This document shows, piece by piece, positions 9,154 to 18,007 of a stretch of 64,000 nucleotides of DNA. Under the pieces are notes generated by a model. That model was not told where the DNA came from. It searched no databases and saw only the letters and a program-made list of their open reading frames with translations. Source of the stretch: CAVYEM01 sp963767635 (GTDB lineage Bacteria > Vulcanimicrobiota > Vulcanimicrobiia > Vulcanimicrobiales > Vulcanimicrobiaceae); NCBI GenBank assembly GCA_963767635.1, contig CAVYEM010000001.1, positions 1,984,001 through 2,048,000 of the forward strand. Reading direction: 5' to 3'. The position numbers were made by a program, and so were the translations under genes. The stretch's first letter is position 1, and the number at the start of each line of letters is the position of its first letter.

Positions 9154-10137
9154 TCAAAAGCCTCGGACTTGTTCCGGGGCTTTTGCTTCGTATTTCGCAG
9201 CCACCTCCGCGATCAGCATGCGAAGGCGCGCGCGCACCGGCTCCGGTGCAACGACCTCCGCCTGAGCACCCCACCCGAGCACCCACCGCAACAGTTCATC
9301 GACGTCCGCGATGCCGTACGTAATTTCAATGGAGCCATCGGCACGGCGATCGAGGGCACGTTCGGCCACGACGCGCGCGGCAATGGCTGCTTTGGCAACT
9401 CGCGGCGCAAAGCGCACGCGCACGTCGCTGGTTTGCTCGCTGTGCAGCACGCCGCTGATCGACCGAGAGGCAAAATCGTCGATGCTGAAGTTCACGGGTT
9501 TAGTATAGGTTTGCGCGAGCACGCGCAGTTCCGACATGTTGTCAACGGCAAAGACGCGCTTGTCGCGACGATCGCGATCGTGCGCAACGCAGTACACGCG
9601 GCCTGCGTTGACGATGAACCCGTAAGGATCCGCCACGCGCTTGGATCTGTTGCCGTCTTTGTCTTCATACGTGAAGGTCACGCTGCGCGAGCTGCGCTCC
9701 GCCGACGAGAGCAGCCCGAAAATATGCTCGCCCTGCGCGTCCAGCGTGATCTCGCTGAGCCGGAATGCCACGCTCAAGGGCGCCTGCATGCGCTCCTTGG
9801 CGCCGCTGCCGCTCGAACCGACGATTTTCGCGGTGACTTCGTCGACGTACGTGCCGATGGCGCCGCCCAGGCTGGCGCTAATCGCCCGCAATGCGACCAA
9901 GCCAAACAGCTCGCTGCTATTGAGCTCCAAGCGCTTGAGACTGTAGCCTTCGGAAAACCGATACGTGTTGGTCGCGCGATCGAAGTACCACGGAAACCCG
10001 GCGTCGGCCAGCACCGCAAGATAGCGGCGCAGGCTGCGTGTGCTGGGCCGATGCTCCCCTTCGGCGATGCGGTCTTTGAGACTCTCGAAAGAAAATCGCC
10101 CCTCGTCGATGGCGTTCAGGAGCCTGACGAGCAACAC
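9154..10137 (-). CDS. WYL-domain transcriptional regulator (YafY/PafBC-like)
   Basis: A 327-residue regulator. The N-terminus reads as a winged helix (LKDRIAE, then STRSLRRYLAVLADAGFPW and a YRF strand). Residues ~145-215 form a WYL-type Sm-like domain (VTFTYEDKDGNRSKRVADPY, GFIVNAGRVYCVAHDRDRRD, FAVDNMSELRVL), and a C-terminal extension of about 85 residues (WCX-like) follows. Such proteins sense DNA-damage signals or ligands and bind DNA as dimers. The visible start is a GTG at 10135-10137; the frame stays open about 35 nt further up without an ATG, GTG or TTG, so the start is uncertain. It stands alone, with a hairpin at its 3' end. The target genes cannot be read from the sequence. Confidence 0.85.
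   Translation of the reverse strand: MLLVRLLNAIDEGRFSFESLKDRIAEGEHRPSTRSLRRYLAVLADAGFPWYFDRATNTYRFSEGYSLKRLELNSSELFGLVALRAISASLGGAIGTYVDEVTAKIVGSSGSGAKERMQAPLSVAFRLSEITLDAQGEHIFGLLSSAERSSRSVTFTYEDKDGNRSKRVADPYGFIVNAGRVYCVAHDRDRRDKRVFAVDNMSELRVLAQTYTKPVNFSIDDFASRSISGVLHSEQTSDVRVRFAPRVAKAAIAARVVAERALDRRADGSIEITYGIADVDELLRWVLGWGAQAEVVAPEPVRARLRMLIAEVAAKYEAKAPEQVRGF
9156..9184. terminator. Rho-independent-like hairpin at the 3' end of the WYL gene
   Basis: AAAAGCCTCGGA pairs with TCCGGGGCTTTT around the loop CTTGT, with near-perfect complementarity and A/T-rich ends in both directions. The hairpin overlaps the last codons of the WYL-regulator gene (stop at 9154-9156), so it could end that transcript and also shield it from anything entering from the other side. 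Confidence 0.5.
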
Positions 10138-10265
10138 GATTTTCGGCTCGTTCGTGCGTTCTACGGTACGTTTCTCCAGTGGTCAAGGCCGGTTCGTTGC
10201 CGTTATTGTGACACTTTGGTCCGCAGCGGTCATCAAAACTGCATCAAATTCGCGACAGCTTCAAT

Positions 10266-11915
10266 TCACGATAACCGGCCCGTCGGTTCGGGCACGGGCG
10301 AAGGCGAAGGGGCGGGCGCCGTGGCCTTTGGGAAGCATCCGTTCGCTGCGAACATGGACGGCGTCGTTGGCAGAGGAGGCGTGGCGGTAACTCCAATTTC
10401 GAGCGGATAGTTCGAGCCGCCGTCGGTCATCGTTTGAACGACGAGCTGTGAGACCGCTCCGGCCGCCAAGCCGATAGGGGCGCCGATTTGGTACCGCTGT
10501 GCAACGCGCGCGCAACCCAATTGCACTAGAGTACCGTTTACCAGGAAACTGCTGCGAACCGCGCCGCCCATCGGCTGTTCGTACAGGTAAAGGTCGGCGG
10601 CTTGAGCCGACGGATTCTGCAGATCGAACGTGAGCGTGTGCAGCACGCCGTACTCGCCGTAGTCGTGACCGGCAGAACCCGCAAGCGGCGGAGGCGTCCC
10701 AGCGCCGTAGTCAACTTCCGCGTCGGGTCCACCGATCGTGTAGGCCAGGGTTTGGCTGCCGTAACCGTTCAGCGAAAAGACTCCCGTGCGGTGATGTCCG
10801 TCTCCAGGCAAGACAGGTCCGTCGAGAACGCTTTCCACTTGCGCGTCCGTTACGTCCGGCGATACCGCAACGACGCAAACCTCCACCGGTCCACCGCTGC
10901 GAACGTTAATGCCGAGACTGCCGGCAGCGCCGTCGAGAGGCTGCATCGAGAACGCCTCGACGACGTACGGCACGCCAGGATCAAGTGCAACCATGAAACC
11001 TTGGTTGCGCGGCTTGGAGATCAAAAAATCGCGTGAGACGTTATGGCCCACCGTCATCACGTCGGCGTTTGGACCTGCGAACGCATCGATGAGCTGCACG
11101 ATCGCCGGCACCTGGCGCGAGCGCAGCACGACGAGCAGCCGCTTGGGATCGTTCAAATTTTGATGATAGTAATACAATCGCGCAGGTGAGCCGGAGCTCA
11201 CGGTGTTGCGGTATGCTATGCCGTTCGCTAGTAAGTGCTCCGGGTCGTCGTCGTAAAACAGCAGCGTCGGCGCGAACGCCGGAACGTCGACATTCTGCAG
11301 GGTGACCGTCGGCACCGCATCCACGTCGTAATAGCGATCGCCGCCCGAAATGTGCAACGCGACCGGCACCGCAGCGCTCGCGCCCGGAGGCAACAGCGCC
11401 GGCAGCGTAAACGCCGGCGTCTGCAGCGCTGCGCCTTGCTGCAATTGCACCGATTGCACGATGGACTTGGCGACTTGCGCGCGGAGCCACGCCGGATCGA
11501 TGGGATTGCCGGTGACGTTTATTGCGATGGAACCGCGCACCACGCCGGCATCGAGCGCCACGCGCACCGGCACTCGCACCGATGCCCCCGTAGAGTCGGA
11601 AATCGTGAGCATCGCCCTGCCTGTTTGCGCGGACGCGGCGACGGTAAGCGTGCGCGCCGCCTGATCGACCGTGACTGTAACGAGCGGGACGTCCGTTTGC
11701 GCTGCGATCGATCCATTTGCTCCCTGCACGGAAACGCTCTGCGACTGCGTCGGATGCAGATTTAGCGCACCGGGCTCAGCCAAGAGGGAAGCCGGCGGCG
11801 TGGACTGAGGCGCAGGCGTAGACGGCGTGGACTCCGGCATTGGAGCGGGCAAGGCGGGCGGCGTAGGCGGCGGCGTAGCCTGCAGCAGAGCGATGAAAAA
11901 CAGCGCCGTAATCAC
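10266..11915 (-). CDS. Large secreted hypothetical protein with Pro-rich linker
   Basis: A 549-residue protein from a GTG start, with a short hydrophobic signal (MITALFFIALLQA) followed by a Pro/Ser/Thr-rich linker (residues ~15-45). Residues 50-150 look like a bacterial Ig-like beta domain (VTVDQAARTLTV, ADVPLVTV and similar strands). The remainder is rich in beta strands and Gly/Asn turns, with one YYYHQNLNDPKRLLVVLRSR block. The C-terminus is again Pro-rich (APSPSPVPEP). No catalytic motif is recognisable. It is likely exported to the periplasm or cell surface, possibly adhesive or structural. It is not in an obvious operon. Confidence 0.7.
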   Translation of the reverse strand: MITALFFIALLQATPPPTPPALPAPMPESTPSTPAPQSTPPASLLAEPGALNLHPTQSQSVSVQGANGSIAAQTDVPLVTVTVDQAARTLTVAASAQTGRAMLTISDSTGASVRVPVRVALDAGVVRGSIAINVTGNPIDPAWLRAQVAKSIVQSVQLQQGAALQTPAFTLPALLPPGASAAVPVALHISGGDRYYDVDAVPTVTLQNVDVPAFAPTLLFYDDDPEHLLANGIAYRNTVSSGSPARLYYYHQNLNDPKRLLVVLRSRQVPAIVQLIDAFAGPNADVMTVGHNVSRDFLISKPRNQGFMVALDPGVPYVVEAFSMQPLDGAAGSLGINVRSGGPVEVCVVAVSPDVTDAQVESVLDGPVLPGDGHHRTGVFSLNGYGSQTLAYTIGGPDAEVDYGAGTPPPLAGSAGHDYGEYGVLHTLTFDLQNPSAQAADLYLYEQPMGGAVRSSFLVNGTLVQLGCARVAQRYQIGAPIGLAAGAVSQLVVQTMTDGGSNYPLEIGVTATPPLPTTPSMFAANGCFPKATAPAPSPSPVPEPTGRLS

Positions 11916-12001
11916 ACGAACGTTGTACTACGATGCGGCGCCAATTCCTAACCGCCAAGCAGGCAGGAATAACCGGCGCCGCAGGCGGGCACGATACCGT
12001 C

Positions 12002-12400
12002 ATGAGCACTTGGCATGTTTGGGGCGATTACGTTTACACAAAACCCGACTGCATCGGGAACGCGAAAATCGTGCGCGATCAAGATCGCGCCGCGGAAAAA
12101 ACCGCCGAGGCGAACGGCTTCGATTTCAAAAAGCGCGTGCACAACGGATTCGAACCGTGGGCAGCGACGTATATATCAGAAAAAGACGACGATCAGGAAT
12201 TTGCGTTCGCGAGTCTATCCGATCGTCAAAGGCTGGCAAAAGCTGTAAAGGGCTATACGAGCCCCGCGCGAATCGCGTGCACGGCCGCTTGCGAACGTGC
12301 GGTGAAGTGCCGTTTGGAAAAGATGCTGCTGATGTGGTTCTTGACGGTCTTTTCCGACAGGATCAACCGCCGGCCGATGTCGCGGTTCGATAGCCCCTGA
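12002..12400 (+). CDS. Possible small protein overlapping the response-regulator gene tail to tail
   Basis: The 337-base gap at 11916-12252 contains an open plus-strand frame. From ATG 12002 it starts MSTWHVWGDYVYTKPDC and includes a plausible globular stretch (FDFKKRVHNGFEPWAATYIS) up to about residue 84. Beyond 12253 the frame runs antisense through the 3' end of the response-regulator gene for almost 150 nt, where its composition no longer looks natural. So either a real gene ends early through an indel, or this is a chance frame. There is only weak ribosome-site evidence (GGCGGGC). An in-frame ATG at 11933 is an alternative start. Function unknown. Confidence 0.3.
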   Translation: MSTWHVWGDYVYTKPDCIGNAKIVRDQDRAAEKTAEANGFDFKKRVHNGFEPWAATYISEKDDDQEFAFASLSDRQRLAKAVKGYTSPARIACTAACERAVKCRLEKMLLMWFLTVFSDRINRRPMSRFDSP

Positions 12401-12891
12401 GCGATGAGGCGGATGATTTCAGTTTCACGCGGCGTGAGCCGATCGCTGCTACCCAAGCGCATCGGATCGTTCCTGCGCACCAGCATCGTGGCTAGACGCG
12501 GATCGACGTACCCGGCTCCAAGTCCGACCGACTTGACCGCCGTCAAGAGCTCCCGCAGCGACGCATCCTTCATGACGTAACCGTCCGCGCCCAACGCGAG
12601 CCTGCGCCGCATAAGCTCCGCATTGCCGTACATCAAAAGAAAGCAGACACGCGCTGCCGGACATACCGCACGGTAGTGCTCGAGCACACGACTAGGGTCC
12701 TCGCAATCCACGTCGACGACGATCACGTCGGCGTGAGCGTCGGTAAGCATGCTGCTCGCTCGGTCCGTCGCAATGCCGACCACGCTAATCGAGGGATCGG
12801 CCGCAAGAACTTGACCGAGCGCTTCACCGAACAGCAGTGCCCGCTCGACGATAAACACGCGGAGCGGATCGATTGAAACAGCCATTGGCAT
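12253..12891 (-). CDS. NarL/FixJ-type response regulator
   Basis: A 212-residue two-domain regulator. The receiver domain (residues ~10-125) has the phospho-acceptor strand VIVVDVD, and the KDAS loop carries the conserved lysine. The C-terminal LuxR-type helix-turn-helix is unmistakable: LTPRETEIIRLIAQGLSNRD, IGRRLILSEKTVKNHISSIF. No histidine kinase lies beside it, so the signal is unknown (an orphan regulator). A ribosome site AAGGG lies just upstream of the ATG at 12889-12891, and a second ATG two codons on is also possible. Confidence 0.9.
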   Translation of the reverse strand: MPMAVSIDPLRVFIVERALLFGEALGQVLAADPSISVVGIATDRASSMLTDAHADVIVVDVDCEDPSRVLEHYRAVCPAARVCFLLMYGNAELMRRRLALGADGYVMKDASLRELLTAVKSVGLGAGYVDPRLATMLVRRNDPMRLGSSDRLTPRETEIIRLIAQGLSNRDIGRRLILSEKTVKNHISSIFSKRHFTARSQAAVHAIRAGLV

Positions 12892-13042
12892 CGCCCTTCT
12901 TGCGCCGCAATGCGCGGTGCGCCCACGGCTACTTCTACTGTGGGGCGATATGCCAAGCGCCTACAATGCAACCAATGTTTCTTTTTGGTGTGCGCAGATT
13001 AAGGTCACGAGCAGAAGGGCGCCGATATGACGCCCTCGTGTG

Positions 13043-15541
13043 CTAGCTGGTCGCGTGTTCGGGTTCGCGCGGAGGCGGCGGCTCGATGCCCGGGATCTTG
13101 CTGAAGCGCAGCTTTTCCGGGTTGTCCGGGTCGACTTCGGCCAGTATCCGGTCGCCCGCGGCGAAGGTGCCCCGCAGCATTTCCTCGGCCAGCTCGTCCT
13201 CGACCTCGCGCTGGATCGCTCGGCGCAGTGGCCGCGCGCCGTACTGCGGATCCCAGCCCTTCTTGGCGAGCAGCACTTTGGCGTCTTCCGCCACTTCCAG
13301 ATGCATCTCTTGCGCCTTGACCTCGCGCATGACTTTTTCGAGCTCCAGCCCGACGATCTGCTCGATTTGCGGACGCGTGAGCTGATGAAAGACGACGATT
13401 TCGTCCAAGCGGTTCACGAACTCGGGCCGGAACGTGTGCTTGACTTCCTCCAGCACTTTGTTCTTCATGCGCTCGTATTGCCGCGCTTCGTCCTCGTCCG
13501 TATTCTTTTGCGTGCGGAAGCCGATGTCGGTGGTCGTCGTAATGCCGGTGGCGCCGACGTTGGACGTCATGATGATTACCGTGTTTTTGAAGTCGACTTG
13601 GCGGCCTTGCGAATCGGTCAAACGTCCATCGTCGAGCACCTGCAGCAGCAGATTAAAGACGTCGGGATGCGCTTTCTCGACCTCGTCAAGCAGAATGACT
13701 GCGTACGGACGGCGACGGACCGCTTCCGTGAGTTGGCCGCCCTCTTCGTAACCCACGTATCCCGGAGGAGCGCCGACCAGACGAGAGACGGCATATTTTT
13801 CCATGTATTCCGACATGTCGATGCGGATCATCGAGTCGGAATCGTCGAACAAAAACTCGGCGACGCTGCGGGCTACTTCGGTCTTGCCTACGCCCGTCGG
13901 GCCGAGGAACATGAAGCAGCCGATCGGGCGATTCGGATTTTTCAAGCCCGCGCGCGAGCGGCGAATGGCGCGCACGATGACGTTGATCGCTTCGTTTTGG
14001 CCAACGATGCGCAGGTGCAGCGATTCCGCCATATTGAGCAGTTTTTCGGTCTCTGCCTGCGCGAGCTTGCTGACCGGGATCTTGGTCCAAGAAGAAACAA
14101 TGTATGCAATATCGTCTTCCGTGACTTTGACGATCTTGTCGCTCTGAGAGCGTTTCGTTTGCCACTCTTGCTCCAGGCGCGATTTCTCGAGCCGGGTTTT
14201 TTCTTCTTTGTCGCGCAGCTCGGCAGCTTTGTCGAACTCCTGCGCCTTCACGACGGCTTCTTTTTCCGTGATGATCCGCCGAAGCTGGGCCTCGACCTCG
14301 CGAACCTCGGGCGGCGGCAGCGTGGCCTGCAGACGCACGCGGGAGGCGGCTTCGTCGATAAGATCGACGGCCTTGTCCGGTAAAAAGCGATCGGTAATGT
14401 ATCGGTCGCCCAGTTTCGCGGCAGCCGCGAGCGCTTCGTCGGTGATTTGCACTTTGTGATGCGCCTCGTACCGGTCGCGCAAACCTTTCAAAATCTCGAT
14501 CGTCTCTTCGACGGTCGGCTCGCCGACCATCACGGGCTGAAACCGGCGTTCCAGCGCGGAATCTTTCTCGATATGCTTGCGGAACTCGTTTAGAGTCGTG
14601 GCGCCGATGCACTGCAGCTCACCGCGGGCGAGCGCGGGCTTGATGATGTTGCTGGCATCAATGGCGCCTTCGGCGGCACCTGCACCGACGAGCGTGTGCA
14701 GTTCGTCGATGAACAGAATGATCTCGCCGGCGGCGCCGCGGATTTCGTCCATCACGCGCTTCATGCGCTCTTCGAACTCGCCGCGATACTTCGTGCCGGC
14801 TACCAGCCCGGCGAGATCCAGCGTGATGACGCGCTTGTCGCGCAGCGGTTCAGGTATGTCGCCCTTGATGACGCGCTGCGCCAGCCCCTCGGCGATCGCC
14901 GTTTTGCCGACGCCAGGTTCGCCGATCAGCGCGGGGTTGTTTTTCGTGCGGCGTGAGAGAATCTGGATGACGCGTTCGATCTCGCTGCTGCGACCGATAA
15001 CCGGATCCAATTTGTTTTCGCGCGCCAGTTGCGTGAGGTCGCGGCCATACGCGTCGAGCGTGGGAGTCTTGCTTTTGCCTTTTGGTGCGGGCGGTTGGCC
15101 TTCCGCGCCTAAGAGCGACGTGGTCTGCACGCGCACTTTGGCAGGATCGACGCCCAAATTCGTCAGGACGCGGGCCGCCACGCCTTCGCCTTCGCGAATG
15201 AGGCCGAGCAGCAGGTGTTCCGTTCCGATGTAGTTGTGGTTGAGCTGGCGAGCCTCTTCGAAAGCCAGCTCGATCACGCGCTTGGCACGCGGCGTAAACA
15301 CCATCTCCTGCTGAACCGTTTGACCGCCCCGTCCGACGATCGCCTCGACTTCTTGGCGGACTTTGGCCAGATTCACGCCGAGCGTTTCGAGCACTTTGGC
15401 GGCCAAGCTCTCGCCCTCGGAAATGATGCCAAGCAAAATGTGCTCGGTACCGATGTAGTTGTTTCCGAGTCGCTGCGCTTCTTCTTGCGCAAGAACGATG
15501 CTTCGCCGTGCTCGCTCGGTGAACGGTTCCCACATTGACAT
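13043..15541 (-). CDS. clpC: ATP-dependent Clp protease ATPase subunit ClpC
   Basis: An 832-residue AAA+ unfoldase. It has two Clp-N repeats (residues ~1-145), a first AAA domain with Walker A GEPGVGKT at 207-214, a middle region with a UVR-type motif (EFDKAAELRDKEEKTRLE), a second AAA domain with GPTGVGKTE near 550, and the C-terminal ClpB D2-small domain (YGARPLRRAIQREVEDELAE). It unfolds substrates for ClpP and in many bacteria works with McsB-type or MecA adaptors; none is present here. An AAGGAG element lies 15 nt upstream of the first ATG; a second ATG two codons later is possible. It appears to be transcribed alone. Confidence 0.96.
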   Translation of the reverse strand: MSMWEPFTERARRSIVLAQEEAQRLGNNYIGTEHILLGIISEGESLAAKVLETLGVNLAKVRQEVEAIVGRGGQTVQQEMVFTPRAKRVIELAFEEARQLNHNYIGTEHLLLGLIREGEGVAARVLTNLGVDPAKVRVQTTSLLGAEGQPPAPKGKSKTPTLDAYGRDLTQLARENKLDPVIGRSSEIERVIQILSRRTKNNPALIGEPGVGKTAIAEGLAQRVIKGDIPEPLRDKRVITLDLAGLVAGTKYRGEFEERMKRVMDEIRGAAGEIILFIDELHTLVGAGAAEGAIDASNIIKPALARGELQCIGATTLNEFRKHIEKDSALERRFQPVMVGEPTVEETIEILKGLRDRYEAHHKVQITDEALAAAAKLGDRYITDRFLPDKAVDLIDEAASRVRLQATLPPPEVREVEAQLRRIITEKEAVVKAQEFDKAAELRDKEEKTRLEKSRLEQEWQTKRSQSDKIVKVTEDDIAYIVSSWTKIPVSKLAQAETEKLLNMAESLHLRIVGQNEAINVIVRAIRRSRAGLKNPNRPIGCFMFLGPTGVGKTEVARSVAEFLFDDSDSMIRIDMSEYMEKYAVSRLVGAPPGYVGYEEGGQLTEAVRRRPYAVILLDEVEKAHPDVFNLLLQVLDDGRLTDSQGRQVDFKNTVIIMTSNVGATGITTTTDIGFRTQKNTDEDEARQYERMKNKVLEEVKHTFRPEFVNRLDEIVVFHQLTRPQIEQIVGLELEKVMREVKAQEMHLEVAEDAKVLLAKKGWDPQYGARPLRRAIQREVEDELAEEMLRGTFAAGDRILAEVDPDNPEKLRFSKIPGIEPPPPREPEHATS

Positions 15542-15686
15542 GGTTCGGCTTTATATCTCCTTCGTTCCGATCGGCGCCCTTAGCGTGCTACTCGACTATA
15601 CCCTGGTGCGTTGCACGGTCGCCTACGGCGAGAACGTACAACCCCGTTCATTCGTAATCGGTTCCGATTCCGCTTTACTCCACCCA

Positions 15687-16130
15687 TCAAAAGCTGAACC
15701 GTATGCCGATGAACCCGGCGGTCGCTCCGGCTGTTTGCGTTTGTTTGTATAAGCGAATTTCGATGGAGGTTAACGGCGCGAGCGACTTTCCCGCAAAAAC
15801 GGTAAACACGGTGCCGGACGAGCGGTTGCTCGAAAGCGTTCCGACGCCCGCCCCCGCGCCGACGAACGCACCGCCGTACCCCCCGCCCGTAAAGCCCCGG
15901 ATCTCGGCTGTAGCCGCGTAGCCGCCCGCTCCGGTGAGCGGCACCAGCAGCGAGCCTTGCACCTCCAGCGGAACCGCCGGAATCGACGCACCCGAACTCA
16001 CGATCGCCGCCGCTCCGCCGGTGGAAGGAGCGCTTTGCGTAAAGCCTCCGCCCGCAACGGAAACCGCGGCAGACGCTCGCGCCGGCCAGGCCGCTGCCGC
16101 CAGCGCAAGCGCGAACAGCAAAAGCTTCAT
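15687..16130 (-). CDS. Small secreted protein, possibly an outer-membrane protein
   Basis: A 147-residue protein from ATG 16128-16130, with a clear signal peptide (MKLLLFALALAAAAWPARAS, cleaved after ASA). The mature part is Gly/Ala/Ser-rich with alternating hydrophobic residues and ends in IGIRFSF. A terminal phenylalanine is the usual last residue of outer-membrane beta-barrel proteins. It is divergent from the MIP18/DUF59 gene, with only 52 nt between the two starts, so the promoters must be compact. The open frame extends far upstream of this ATG but without protein-like composition. Function unknown. Confidence 0.6.
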   Translation of the reverse strand: MKLLLFALALAAAAWPARASAAVSVAGGGFTQSAPSTGGAAAIVSSGASIPAVPLEVQGSLLVPLTGAGGYAATAEIRGFTGGGYGGAFVGAGAGVGTLSSNRSSGTVFTVFAGKSLAPLTSIEIRLYKQTQTAGATAGFIGIRFSF

Positions 16131-16182
16131 GCTGTCCACGTTCGCAGGCGGGGTTCGTGCGCCTTTTCTGAATACTGTTACT

Positions 16183-16494
16183 ATGCCGACCGTAGAACAA
16201 GTTCGTGAATCGCTGGCCGTCGTCAACGATCCCGAACTCAACATTCCGATTCTCGATTTGGGCCTGGTGTACGACGTGAGCGTGGAGGGCGATAACGGCG
16301 AACACGTCACGGTCACCATGACCCTCACCTCGCCGATGTGCCCCGTGGGACCGCTGTTCAAGCAATCGGTGGAAGACAACGTCAAATCGATAGACGGCGT
16401 AAAAACGGTTAAAGTCGATATCACGTTCACTCCGCCGTGGGATCCGCGCGAAATGGCGAGCGAAGACGTCAAAGTCATGCTGGGAATTTGGTAA
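16183..16494 (+). CDS. MIP18/DUF59 family Fe-S assembly protein (SufT/PaaD-like)
   Basis: A 103-residue protein beginning MPTVEQVRESLAVVNDPELN. The family hallmarks are (V/I)xDPELNIPILDLGLVYDV, the TMTLTSPMCPVG loop with the conserved cysteine, and the C-terminal VDITFTPPWDPR. Members help mature iron-sulfur proteins (SufT, CIA2) or load ring-cleaving oxygenases (PaaD); length and form here match the general SufT-like group. The TACTGT just before the ATG could be a -10 box of a nearly leaderless transcript. The downstream lipoprotein gene begins inside its last codons. Confidence 0.9.
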   Translation: MPTVEQVRESLAVVNDPELNIPILDLGLVYDVSVEGDNGEHVTVTMTLTSPMCPVGPLFKQSVEDNVKSIDGVKTVKVDITFTPPWDPREMASEDVKVMLGIW

Positions 16495-17993
16495 AGCCCA
16501 AGCGGTTTGCGCTTGTTGCGCTTGCGTTCCTGAGTGCGTGCAGCGCGAGCGGGGGCGGCAGCGGAACGCCGCCGATCGTCGCTACGTCGACGCCGCCGCC
16601 AGAAGGTCTGCCCTCGATCGCAAATGTCCAACGTATCAGCGCCGACCCCTTCACGAATTCCGGCAGCCAGCACGCGACCGAAGTCGAGCCCAGCGCAGCG
16701 GCCTTCGGCAACACGATCGTCGCGGCGTTTCAAACCGGACGCTTTTACGGCGCGGGAGCATCGGATATCGGCTATGCGACCTCGTTCGACGGCGGCGCGA
16801 CATGGCAGCGCGGTGCATTGGGCGGAACGACGGCGTACGCGTTGCCGTCCGGACCATACGACAGCATCAGCGATCCGGTCGTTGCGTACGACGTGCGCCA
16901 TGCAACTTGGCTCATCTCCGCATTGCCGGTGCTTTTCAGCGGCGGTGCCGTACCGGGCGCCATGGTCGCCCGGTCATCCGACGGCGTAACGTGGAGCAGC
17001 GCAGCACCGATCACGGCCGCCGGCGAAACGATGAACGACAAGGACTGGATCGCCTGCGACAATCACCCGGCAAGCGCGTTTTTCGGCCACTGTTACGTCG
17101 AATGGGACGACTACGCCGGCAGCGGTAAGATTTTGATGAGCGCGTCGAGCGACGGCGGAGAAACGTGGGGCACGCCGGCAAGTCCACCGACGCCGACGGG
17201 CGGCATCGGGGGCCAGCCCGTCGTGCAGCCGGACGGCACCGTGATCGTACCCATCGACGATCTGAACGCGCAAAACGTGCTGGCATTCTCCTCGGCGGAC
17301 GGCGGCGCCGATTGGACGGCGCCACGCGCGATTTCCGCGATCGCCGATCACACCGAAGCCGCGCATCTGCGCAGCTTGCCGCTAGTTTCGGCGGCCGTCG
17401 ACGCCGCGGGCACCGTCTACGTCGTGTGGCAAGACTGCCGCTTCCGGGCGGGATGCGCAGCGAACGATCTCGTGCTTGCGAGGTCTGCGGACGGGCGAGT
17501 GTGGAGTTCGCCGGCGCGCATCCCCATCGATCCGCTCACCAGCAGCGTCGACCATTTCATTCCCGGGATCGGGGTGGACCCTACGACCGCCGGTGGAAGC
17601 GCACACGTCGGCGTGACGTATTATTCGTATGCGAACACGGGCTGCGCACCGGCGAACTGCGCGCTTTCTGCAAACTTCATCGCTTCTGCGAACGGCGGCA
17701 TCTCGTGGGGTGCGCCGCAATTGCTTGCCGGTCCGATTTCCGTCGGCTGGCTCGCGCAGACGCTTGACGGCGCCATGGTCGGCGATTACATGGCGACGAC
17801 ATTCGCGGATTCCCGTCCGGTCAGTTTCATTGCGGTTGCCAATCCACTAACGAACGGCGCATTCGATGAGGGCCTTTACGCATCCAAACCCGGAGCCATC
17901 GCGATGCAATCGGCGTTTCGCCGCACGTCGATCGGCGAACGTCCCGTGCCGGGTTTTCACGCCGATCATCCGCCACGCCGCATTCATCCGTAA
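16488..17993 (+). CDS. Asp-box (sialidase-like) beta-propeller lipoprotein
   Basis: The TTG at 16488-16490 gives a lipoprotein signal (LVKPKRFALVALAFLSAC, lipobox LSAC) and overlaps the stop of the preceding gene by 7 nt. The mature chain of about 480 residues contains at least six Asp-boxes of the form S-x-D-G-G-x-x-W: SFDGGATWQ, SSDGVTWS, SSDGGETWG, SADGGADWT, SADGRVWS and SANGGISWG. Asp-boxes mark beta-propeller blades in sialidases and in many non-enzymatic surface proteins. A catalytic sialidase FRIP motif and arginine triad are not obvious, so glycan hydrolysis is not claimed. A surface-anchored sugar- or protein-binding role is the most likely. Confidence 0.75.
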   Translation: MVKPKRFALVALAFLSACSASGGGSGTPPIVATSTPPPEGLPSIANVQRISADPFTNSGSQHATEVEPSAAAFGNTIVAAFQTGRFYGAGASDIGYATSFDGGATWQRGALGGTTAYALPSGPYDSISDPVVAYDVRHATWLISALPVLFSGGAVPGAMVARSSDGVTWSSAAPITAAGETMNDKDWIACDNHPASAFFGHCYVEWDDYAGSGKILMSASSDGGETWGTPASPPTPTGGIGGQPVVQPDGTVIVPIDDLNAQNVLAFSSADGGADWTAPRAISAIADHTEAAHLRSLPLVSAAVDAAGTVYVVWQDCRFRAGCAANDLVLARSADGRVWSSPARIPIDPLTSSVDHFIPGIGVDPTTAGGSAHVGVTYYSYANTGCAPANCALSANFIASANGGISWGAPQLLAGPISVGWLAQTLDGAMVGDYMATTFADSRPVSFIAVANPLTNGAFDEGLYASKPGAIAMQSAFRRTSIGERPVPGFHADHPPRRIHP

Positions 17994-18007
17994 TGGCGTA
18001 ACAGCCG

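Noticed and set aside
9145..10410. A long plus-strand open frame (421 codons) opposite the WYL regulator.
   Set aside because: Its translation is Arg/Ala/His-rich with no motif, while the minus strand encodes a clear WYL protein.
13000..13045. Terminator after clpC (CACGAG/CTCGTG and AGGGCG/CGCCCT arms).
   Set aside because: Stems are short and interrupted and no T-run follows; too weak to list.
13040..14383. A 447-codon plus-strand frame antisense to clpC.
   Set aside because: Mirror-frame artefact of a G+C-rich gene; clpC is fully supported by motifs.
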